Part shown: piece after piece, positions 18,327 to 24,128 of the stretch | How positions within the stretch are numbered: position 1 is the stretch's first letter | Layout of the letters: every line of letters starts with the position of its first letter | Source: Chryseobacterium gleum | GTDB lineage: Bacteria; Bacteroidota; Bacteroidia; Flavobacteriales_D; Sanyastnellaceae | Direction of reading: 5' to 3' | Length of the DNA: 49,916 nucleotides | Assembly (NCBI GenBank): GCA_945881835.1 | Contig: CAMCVP010000015.1 | Span: 1 to 49,916, forward strand | Position numbers and translations under genes: made by a program | Notes under the pieces: generated by a model | Seen by the model: the letters and a program-made list of their open reading frames with translations, nothing else | Database searches by the model: none | Told to the model about the DNA's origin: nothing

Positions 18327-18704
18327 ATGAAAAATCTAGTGTATCTATTTCTCGCTTTAACATTCTTCGCATGCGGAAACGCAACGCCGAACGCTGAAGC
18401 AACGCCAGCCGCAACAACAAACACCGTTGTAGACGGAACAAATAAAACCGAAGCGGTTCTTTCAATAAGCGGAATGACTTGTGCTGCTGGATGCGGCGGA
18501 AAAATTCAGAAAGAACTTCAAAATTTAAACGGAGTAGTTACTACCTCTCTCGACTTCGTTGAAGATCGCGATGTAAATGTTGTGAAGGTAGAATTCGATC
18601 CGAATGTGGTGAAAGAAACAGATATGACCAATATCGTTAACACCATTGCCGATGGTCAATACCACGTTGTGAAAGCTGAAATAATTTCGCACAAAGCTTC
18701 ATAA
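18327..18704 (+). CDS. heavy-metal-associated (HMA) domain lipoprotein
   Basis: A 125-residue protein with a lipoprotein signal (MKNLVYLFLALTFFACGN, lipid-modified Cys at 16), an Ala/Thr/Asn-rich linker to about residue 40, and a HMA fold of some 70 residues. The metal loop reads GMTCAAGCGG, so the two cysteines are three residues apart (CxxxC) instead of the usual CxxC; the rest of the fold is normal (KIQKELQNLNGVVTTSLDF, VKVEFDPN). HMA domains bind Cu(I) and related soft metals. Its stop overlaps the ctaA start by one base (TAATG), so the two are translationally coupled; a role in copper supply to cytochrome oxidase assembly is inference. Confidence 0.85.
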   Translation: MKNLVYLFLALTFFACGNATPNAEATPAATTNTVVDGTNKTEAVLSISGMTCAAGCGGKIQKELQNLNGVVTTSLDFVEDRDVNVVKVEFDPNVVKETDMTNIVNTIADGQYHVVKAEIISHKAS

Positions 18705-19750
18705 TGTCCACCCTTCAACAAACAAAAAAAAGACTGAACACAGCAGGTAAGATTGGTCTCATCTGCATGTTCTTAATCATTATTGCTGGGAGTTTCGTGC
18801 GCATTACAGGAAGCGGAATGGGCTGTCCAGATTGGCCGAAATGCTTTGGATATTACATCCCTCCTACTGAAATTTCTACTGTTTCCCTTGAGGAAGGAAG
18901 ATCTTATTCTAAAGGCCAAATGGTTATTTATCACGATACGCTTTGGATTGCAGAACAAAACTTCAATTACTCATCTGAATTCTGGAAAACCAATTTCGGA
19001 AGTGAAGCTGCCTTAAAAGTGTACCCTAAGCATCAATACGCTGAGTTCAATGCATTTCACACTTGGACGGAGTACTTCAATAGACTTCTCACGGGATTGC
19101 TAGGCTTACCGATTTTGGTTATGACATTTTTAGCATTAATCTATTACAAAAAATCAAACGACTATTGGCCTGTTCTGTATTCTGTATTCGCCATTGTCAT
19201 GATTCTTTTCGAAGCTTGGTTGGGTAAAATGGTCGTTGACAAAAACTTGAACACTTCAACCATTACTTTACACATGGTTGGTTCATTAGGTATTTTATTA
19301 AGCCTTTTATTCCTCATTCGCAGAACCAATGAAGCGGGCAATTACACAATACCGTCAACACTTCGCAAAGCACTTTCTTTTTTCTTTTTAATTCACTTGG
19401 TTCAACTTTTATTGGGCACACAAGTCCGAGAATCGGTTGACTTACTCCTTGAAAATGGTGTTGCGCGAAACTTCATTGTAGATAATCTACCCGTTGGTTT
19501 CAAAATACACAGAAGTTTTTCAATACTTATTGTCATTTTGACAACAATGATGTTCCTTCAATACAATCGCCTTCAAATAAAGCCAAGAAAATTTTTGTTC
19601 TTGTTCGTTGTAATTGGATTTGAAATACTTTTCGGTATGGGCCTTGCCTATTTAGGCCTACCTAAAGTGCTCCAACCGTTGCATTTGCTCTTTTCAATTA
19701 TTCTGTTCGCTCTAAGCGGAATGATTCTCTTGGAAACTAAAAAGAAATAA
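18704..19750 (+). CDS. ctaA: heme A synthase (CtaA/Cox15)
   Basis: Inner-membrane enzyme that oxidises the methyl group of heme O to make heme A for cytochrome c oxidase. The 348 residues show eight hydrophobic segments and the Cox15 landmarks: GSFVRITGSGMGCPDWPKCF near 29-48, FHTWTEYFNRLLTGLLG near 116 with the conserved EYxxR, TLHMVGSLGIL near 190, a GTQVRE motif near 250 and KIHRSFSIL near 280. Conserved histidines that bind heme are at the HTW, LHM, IHR and PLHLL positions. An extra-long first periplasmic loop (about residues 50-110) is common in Bacteroidota. It is coupled to the HMA lipoprotein upstream. Confidence 0.9.
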   Translation: MSTLQQTKKRLNTAGKIGLICMFLIIIAGSFVRITGSGMGCPDWPKCFGYYIPPTEISTVSLEEGRSYSKGQMVIYHDTLWIAEQNFNYSSEFWKTNFGSEAALKVYPKHQYAEFNAFHTWTEYFNRLLTGLLGLPILVMTFLALIYYKKSNDYWPVLYSVFAIVMILFEAWLGKMVVDKNLNTSTITLHMVGSLGILLSLLFLIRRTNEAGNYTIPSTLRKALSFFFLIHLVQLLLGTQVRESVDLLLENGVARNFIVDNLPVGFKIHRSFSILIVILTTMMFLQYNRLQIKPRKFLFLFVVIGFEILFGMGLAYLGLPKVLQPLHLLFSIILFALSGMILLETKKK

Positions 19751-19798
19751 ACATCAGATTTAGTTTTTAACATTTCTGAATTTACTTTCTACCTAAAT

Positions 19799-19806
19799 TA
19801 CCTTTG
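19799..19806 (+). promoter_or_regulatory. predicted promoter of the 461-residue protein
   Basis: TACCTTTG is a perfect TAnnTTTG match, ending 17 nt before the ATG at 19824. The -33 element is not clear. Confidence 0.5.
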
Positions 19807-19823
19807 ACCTTTGCGCTTAGGAA

Positions 19824-21209
19824 ATGAAAGGCATATTCTTTTTGTTCTGGTTAACTTTTTATTGCTTGATTTCAAGCGCTCAGGAAAGTGTGCCTGAAAA
19901 ATTGAAACACCTGAAGCCCAATCGTGAGCTTTTAAACTTCCTTACACTAGATTCAGCGCAACAAGCCAAGCCTAACAACAATTATCAACTCATACTTTCT
20001 CGTGGGAAGTGGTATGCCGTAGGAAATGGTGATGGCCAAGTTTTCACCAATGAAAATGGAACTTGGAAAAGAATTGATAACACGCGATTGGAGGGATACC
20101 ACTACAATGCGTTTCTTTTCGATTGTAACGGAACGCTCATGAAATATGGTGGATACGGTTTCTGGAGAAGTCACGGAATGTTTGTTTATTTCCATGAGCA
20201 TCTCGGCGACTGGCAAATTAAGCCGAGTGACCGAGACCTGCCCTTCAATGGTAACCTAGCCTTCTTCAACAGAAAAGAAAACTCTCTTTATTCTTTTGGA
20301 AATTGTATTTACAACCAATCTACAGGAGAGCAGAGAATATTTCTAGACAGCCTGTATAAAATTGATTTGCTCAACATGAAATGGGAAAACATTGGCAAAC
20401 TTAGTTCGATCCTTATAGATAAATACCATTTCCACTACCGCCTTTCTACTTTGGCTGGAAGTGTAGGATGTTTTGTGCAGCCCATTAGCACCGACTCAAC
20501 GGCCTTGTATCTCAATTTTGAAACACTGAAATACAACGTTTACAATTCGAAAAACAACAGTAGATTATTCCGATTCTTCAAAGAACTACCCACATATGAA
20601 CAAGTTTATTCCGATTCCTACGGACTTAAAATTCTTGATATGAAAACGCTTGAGAATGTCGATTCTCTTTCATGGGAAGAGGCAACCGGTAAACCTTTGG
20701 AATCTTCGGAGCTACTAGACAGAGCAGCTCCAACAGTTTCGTTCAAATTTTCTATACTCCTAGGTGCTCTCGGATTTGCCTTCGGCCTATTTCTTATATT
20801 CTTTTTTTACAATAGAAAAAAATCTTCAGTCAAAATCAAATCAGAAACTTCGAATTTCCAATCTTCAGTCCAGCTGGACCTTTCCATTTTGAACACTGTC
20901 ATTTTCGAAGGCGCTATGTATCCTATCGATTCAGCTGATTACATTGTCATTCGGAAATTCACCGAACAAGATGCGACTACCCTTGAATTAAACAACTGGT
21001 TAGGTTTAGAAAACAAACAACCCGAAAACCAAAAGAAGCAAAGAGCCGAGTGGATAAAAAGATTGAATTCATTTTTCAATCAAATTGGTTTCAAAGAAGA
21101 AGCCTTCAATAGAGAAAGGCAGGAAACAGATAAGCGCATGTTCGTATATAAAATGAACAACAAGCTTAAAGAAAACGATGTTCCCATCAATTCAGTAGGC
21201 ACAAAATAG
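19824..21209 (+). CDS. unrecognised exported single-pass membrane protein
   Basis: I do not recognise a named family. The 461 residues begin with a signal peptide (MKGIFFLFWLTFYCLISSAQ), followed by some 290 periplasmic residues rich in aromatic beta-strand-like stretches; KYGGYGFW and repeated GxW/WxxI patterns recall a Kelch-like propeller, but I cannot count blades. One transmembrane helix is clear at about 316-337 (ILLGALGFAFGLFLIFFFY), followed by the basic stop-transfer NRKKSSVKIK. The cytosolic tail of about 120 residues is charged and could be a small winged-helix or coiled domain (FTEQDATTLELNNWLGLEN, then EWIKRLNSFFNQIGF). The layout suggests a one-protein sensor passing an envelope signal inward; this is inference. 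It has its own promoter. Confidence 0.7.
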   Translation: MKGIFFLFWLTFYCLISSAQESVPEKLKHLKPNRELLNFLTLDSAQQAKPNNNYQLILSRGKWYAVGNGDGQVFTNENGTWKRIDNTRLEGYHYNAFLFDCNGTLMKYGGYGFWRSHGMFVYFHEHLGDWQIKPSDRDLPFNGNLAFFNRKENSLYSFGNCIYNQSTGEQRIFLDSLYKIDLLNMKWENIGKLSSILIDKYHFHYRLSTLAGSVGCFVQPISTDSTALYLNFETLKYNVYNSKNNSRLFRFFKELPTYEQVYSDSYGLKILDMKTLENVDSLSWEEATGKPLESSELLDRAAPTVSFKFSILLGALGFAFGLFLIFFFYNRKKSSVKIKSETSNFQSSVQLDLSILNTVIFEGAMYPIDSADYIVIRKFTEQDATTLELNNWLGLENKQPENQKKQRAEWIKRLNSFFNQIGFKEEAFNRERQETDKRMFVYKMNNKLKENDVPINSVGTK

Positions 21210-21362
21210 GTGAACCAACTTAGAAATACGTAGTCGTTAAAAGTCTAGTTGCCAATAATTTAAACAACCACATTAGGTGAAAACACCTCTCCGAACCCAT
21301 TTCACTCGATTTGTTTAGCAATCAGCTTATCAAAATGATTCATTTGCGAAAATTCTTTAGAA

Positions 21363-21728
21363 ATGAATCGGGTACAGGAAATTAAACATTGGCTTGAAGA
21401 GGGCAACCTCTACCGTGCAGAAAAGGCAATTCAAAACTGTAGCAACGATCTTAAGCCTAACGAAAAAGAAGAATTTGAAAAACTGCTATCCGAAATTAGT
21501 GTCAGACATTACAGACTACTTGCGGGAAAAGCGGTTATTTCAAAAGACGAAAGTCTTCTCAACATTTGTATTGAAAAACTGAAAGAAAAAAACGCACCGG
21601 TTGAAGGACTTCAAAACTCACTCAATCAATTAGTATCAGAAAGGAGAACTCTAAGATTCCAAAAATTTCTAATTGTTACTTTCGGATTACTCATTTTTAT
21701 TTTTGTTGGATTAATGCTATTCATCTGA
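21363..21728 (+). CDS. 121-residue tail-anchored protein, paralogue 1
   Basis: Family not recognised. The first 98 residues are polar and mostly helical in character (MNRVQEIKHWLEEGNLYRAE start), followed by one hydrophobic segment to the C-terminus (about 100-121, FLIVTFGLLIFIFVGLMLFI), so the protein is probably tail-anchored with its N-terminus in the cytosol; RRTLRFQK just before the helix fits the positive-inside rule. It is about 64% identical without gaps (77 of 121 by my count) to the second copy at 22258, with the block EISVRHY-LLAGKAV-SKDESLL almost invariant. The N-terminal half resembles short helical-repeat proteins, but I would not assign a function. Confidence 0.75.
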   Translation: MNRVQEIKHWLEEGNLYRAEKAIQNCSNDLKPNEKEEFEKLLSEISVRHYRLLAGKAVISKDESLLNICIEKLKEKNAPVEGLQNSLNQLVSERRTLRFQKFLIVTFGLLIFIFVGLMLFI

Positions 21729-21833
21729 AAACGGACTGGGAATAACGAAAAATAGAGAACCAACCACCCGCTAATACTTTTAGAAGAATTCTATCACACG
21801 CTTCCGAATCGATTGTTCTAATTATAATTGGAA

Positions 21834-21846
21834 AACAAACGCTGTA
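21834..21846 (+). repeat. 13-bp direct repeat, copy 1
   Basis: AACAAACGCTGTA, identical to 22076-22088 and preceded in both places by ATTGGA at a short distance. A TTAATTTG box (one mismatch to the -7 consensus) follows 36 nt later, much as the perfect box follows copy 2. Confidence 0.6.
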
Positions 21847-21987
21847 ATTTTTTCTTTTTAATAATTAAATTAACCTATTTGATTAATTTGGATTACATCG
21901 GGTTGGAAACTTATCCACAATCCACATCAATATTCTCTTGAATCTTCAATTTGTAAAAACGCTCCGCAATGAGCTTAAAACCTTTGA

Positions 21988-22011
21988 TTTTATTGAATTT
22001 ATTCAATAAAA
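21988..22011. repeat. AT-rich inverted repeat
   Basis: TTTTATTGAA and TTCAATAAAA form a perfect 10-bp stem around a TTTA loop. It is not followed by a T-run on the plus strand, so I do not call it a terminator. Confidence 0.5.
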
Positions 22012-22075
22012 AACTCTCACTCTGTGGTAATTTCATTTGACAAAACTACCCGAATACTATTGGAATCCAAAAACA

Positions 22076-22088
22076 AACAAACGCTGTA
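22076..22088 (+). repeat. 13-bp direct repeat, copy 2
   Basis: AACAAACGCTGTA, the second copy of the sequence at 21834-21846, 41 nt upstream of the perfect -7 box of the second paralogue. Confidence 0.6.
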
Positions 22089-22129
22089 TTAATTTATTAT
22101 TAAATCATTAGTTTAATTGTACCGCGAAA

Positions 22130-22137
22130 TATCTTTG
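22130..22137 (+). promoter_or_regulatory. predicted promoter of paralogue 2
   Basis: TATCTTTG is a perfect TAnnTTTG match. The start codon is at 22258, so the transcript would have an untranslated leader of about 115 nt, unusually long compared with neighbouring genes. Confidence 0.5.
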
Positions 22138-22257
22138 CACAAAATAATTGCGCAAGCTACTAGCTCGAGTTATACGTTTATAGCCTAACAAAACCAAACG
22201 TGTGAATCTTGATTTAAACCTTAATAATTATTCTCTTCAAAAAATACTTATTATAAA

Positions 22258-22623
22258 ATGAATCGAATTCAGGAAATTAAACATTGGCTAGAAGAGGATG
22301 ACCTCGAAAGAGCTGAAAAAGCAATTCAAAATTGCAGACAAAAACTCTCACCAGCGGAGAAGGCTGAGTTCGAAAACATACTCAATGAAATTAGTGTAAG
22401 GCATTATCAACTACTCGCCGGAAAAGCAGTTTTATCCAAGGACGAAAGCCTTCTTAAAATTTGTGTTCAAAAGCTAAATGAAAAAGGGGCATCAGTCGTT
22501 GGACTTAAACATTCGTTGGATCAAATCATTTCTGAACGAAAAGCGTCCCAATTTCAAAAAATATTGATGATTATTTTCGGATTAATAAGCATCGTCTTTT
22601 TCGCCTTATTCCTTCTTTACTGA
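22258..22623 (+). CDS. 121-residue tail-anchored protein, paralogue 2
   Basis: Second copy of the unrecognised tail-anchored protein at 21363: same length, no gaps in the alignment, about 64% identity. The N-terminus (MNRIQEIKHWLEEDDLERAE) and the central block EISVRHYQLLAGKAVLSKD are the best conserved; the hydrophobic tail (about 102-121) keeps its character but not its sequence, as expected for a membrane anchor. The linker before it (SERKASQFQK) is basic. Its last 18 nt, including the stop, overlap the end of the converging SPFH gene. Retention of two full-length, diverged copies argues that both are used. Function unknown. Confidence 0.75.
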   Translation: MNRIQEIKHWLEEDDLERAEKAIQNCRQKLSPAEKAEFENILNEISVRHYQLLAGKAVLSKDESLLKICVQKLNEKGASVVGLKHSLDQIISERKASQFQKILMIIFGLISIVFFALFLLY

Positions 22624-23547
22624 CGCTTTTTCCGATGTGTCAAGAAGCGTATCCATTCCCATCATCTGCTTCATTGCTTTTTGCATTCCGTCTGGAGAAC
22701 CGTCTAGGAAAATAACATTCCCCTTTCCGTATTCCGCGAAATTCTTAATGGCTTCGGTCCACATGGAGAACATAATCATTGACGTATCCAGATTCGCTTG
22801 CTGCATTTCACGTGCTGCGTTCTGCATTCCCTTTGCTACCTCTTCTCTGAACAAGGCCACGCCCTGACCTCTCAACTGCGCCGCTTCTCTCTCAGCTTGA
22901 GCCGCAATCTTAATCGCATTTCCATCCGCTTCAGCCGCCTTCGTCTTAGTAATCAACAAAGCCTGACCCTCATTCTCTGCTGCAGCCTTCAAATTACTTG
23001 AGGCAACAACCTGACTCATCGAACGCATAACCGCTTCATCGAACGTAATGTCGTTAATCTGTAAATCGTGTAAATGATACCCCCACTCTTCAATCACATT
23101 ATCTATCTGCTCTTTTACATGATCAATAATTTCATTTCGAAGCGACAATACTTCGGCTTGCTTCTTTGTGGCAACAAATGCGCGGATATTTCCTTCTATG
23201 GTGCGAATGAGCGCTTGCATTAAACTCTTCTCATCTATGAACTTGAAGGCTACTTTCTTAATGCTTTCTTCTGCATCGTCTTGAACAGAAAACAAAAGCA
23301 TACTTTTAAAATAAACATTCGCCTGATCAATGGTTACCGCTTGAAACTCCAATTCAACCGAACGATTCTGAGTTGAAATACGTTTGAAGATGGTTTCAAC
23401 AAACGGAATCAGAAGATTTAATCCCGGACGAAGAACGCGTCTGTATTTACCAAAAATCGTAACAACTGCTACATTTCCTTGTTGCACTGTTTTCAATCCT
23501 GAAAAAATAAGCAACGCAATCATTGCAATTAAAATATATCCTGGCAT
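22606..23547 (-). CDS. SPFH/band-7 domain membrane protein (stomatin/HflC-like)
   Basis: A 313-residue SPFH-family protein, which forms oligomeric scaffolds in membrane microdomains, often with proteases. The N-terminus is a single membrane helix (MPGYILIAMIALLIFSGL), followed by the band-7 start VQQGNVAVVTIFGKYRRVL and RPGLNLLIPFVE, then an alanine/glutamate-rich coiled coil (about 190-250, with AAAENEGQALLITKTKAAEA and AAQAEREAAQLRG). The C-terminus contains NVIFLDGSPDGMQKAMKQMM. No NfeD-type protease partner is adjacent. It is preceded by a TACATTCG box on the minus strand (23563-23570) about 15 nt before the ATG, and overlaps the converging 121-residue gene by 18 nt. Confidence 0.87.
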   Translation of the reverse strand: MPGYILIAMIALLIFSGLKTVQQGNVAVVTIFGKYRRVLRPGLNLLIPFVETIFKRISTQNRSVELEFQAVTIDQANVYFKSMLLFSVQDDAEESIKKVAFKFIDEKSLMQALIRTIEGNIRAFVATKKQAEVLSLRNEIIDHVKEQIDNVIEEWGYHLHDLQINDITFDEAVMRSMSQVVASSNLKAAAENEGQALLITKTKAAEADGNAIKIAAQAEREAAQLRGQGVALFREEVAKGMQNAAREMQQANLDTSMIMFSMWTEAIKNFAEYGKGNVIFLDGSPDGMQKAMKQMMGMDTLLDTSEKASVKKE

Positions 23548-23622
23548 AGTGGTAATTTTTCACGAATGTATTCCAACTCTTCCATAAATATTCGAATTGA
23601 TTCATTTCACCCTAAAAAAGTG

Positions 23623-23630
23623 TAATTTTG
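23623..23630 (+). promoter_or_regulatory. phosphoribosyltransferase -7 box, leaderless arrangement
   Basis: TAATTTTG is a perfect TAnnTTTG match and ends 3 nt before the ATG at 23634. Transcription would start at or within the start codon. Confidence 0.55.
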
Positions 23631-23633
23631 AGC

Positions 23634-24128
23634 ATGCACAATTCCGAACTACTCAACGCAGAAGAAATAGAGCAAAAGCTAACCCGCATGGCTTATGAAA
23701 TAGCCGAGCGTCATTACAACGAGAAGAATATTGTTTTCATTGGTATTGAAGACAATGGAGCTGCTGTTTCAAACAGATTGTTTGAATTGGTCACTCAAAT
23801 CGTTACAATTCCTTGCGAAAAAAGTAGCATTCAACTTTCCAAAGAAAATCCAATTGGAAGTGTTCAACTTTCCAACCCACTTTCACTCAAGAATAAATGC
23901 GTGGTGCTAATTGACGACGTCTTCAATTCGGGTCAAACACTTATGCATGCCGCATCATTCCTTGTTTCGCAAGAAATTCATCGCTTAACCACAGCAGTAT
24001 TGGTGGAAAGAAAACACCGCAGATTTCCAATTAAAGCAGATTTCGTTGCATTGAAATTGTCGACCACATTGAAGGAACATGTGACCGTGAGTATAGACGG
24101 AACAAATTCCTCGGTTACGATTCGTTAA
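23634..24128 (+). CDS. phosphoribosyltransferase-domain protein (PyrR-like)
   Basis: A 164-residue type I phosphoribosyltransferase fold. The PRPP-binding motif is VVLIDDVFNSGQTL near 91-104, with the preceding strand IVFIGIEDNGAAVSNRLFE forming the usual pyrophosphate-loop region. Length and order match the PyrR family (uracil phosphoribosyltransferase/pyrimidine attenuator), but the usual basic RNA-binding features are not obvious and no pyrimidine genes are near, so the substrate stays open. The ATG at 23634 is preferred over the in-frame TTG at 23628, which lies inside the promoter box. It converges with the TonB receptor gene, overlapping its end by 4 nt. Confidence 0.82.
   Translation: MHNSELLNAEEIEQKLTRMAYEIAERHYNEKNIVFIGIEDNGAAVSNRLFELVTQIVTIPCEKSSIQLSKENPIGSVQLSNPLSLKNKCVVLIDDVFNSGQTLMHAASFLVSQEIHRLTTAVLVERKHRRFPIKADFVALKLSTTLKEHVTVSIDGTNSSVTIR

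Larger units (their letters stand above)
21729..22257. other. 529-bp gene-free, AT-rich stretch between the two paralogues
   Basis: No convincing reading frame on either strand. It holds a 13-bp direct repeat (21834-21846 and 22076-22088), an AT-rich 10-bp hairpin (21988-22011), and one perfect promoter box (22130-22137) that predicts a leader of about 115 nt for the second paralogue. It could be the spacer left by a tandem duplication, with the direct repeats as duplicated upstream sequence, or hold a small RNA. Confidence 0.6.

Noticed and set aside
21988-22011. AT-rich hairpin as an intrinsic terminator of paralogue 1
   Set aside because: The stem is only A-T and G-C poor, lies 260 nt after the stop, and has no T-run after it on the plus strand.
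21363-22623. Tandem 121-residue proteins as a toxin-antitoxin pair or phage holins
   Set aside because: They are paralogues of each other with the same layout, separated by 529 bp, so they do not fit a two-component toxin-antitoxin operon; the tail anchor is single and there is no phage context.
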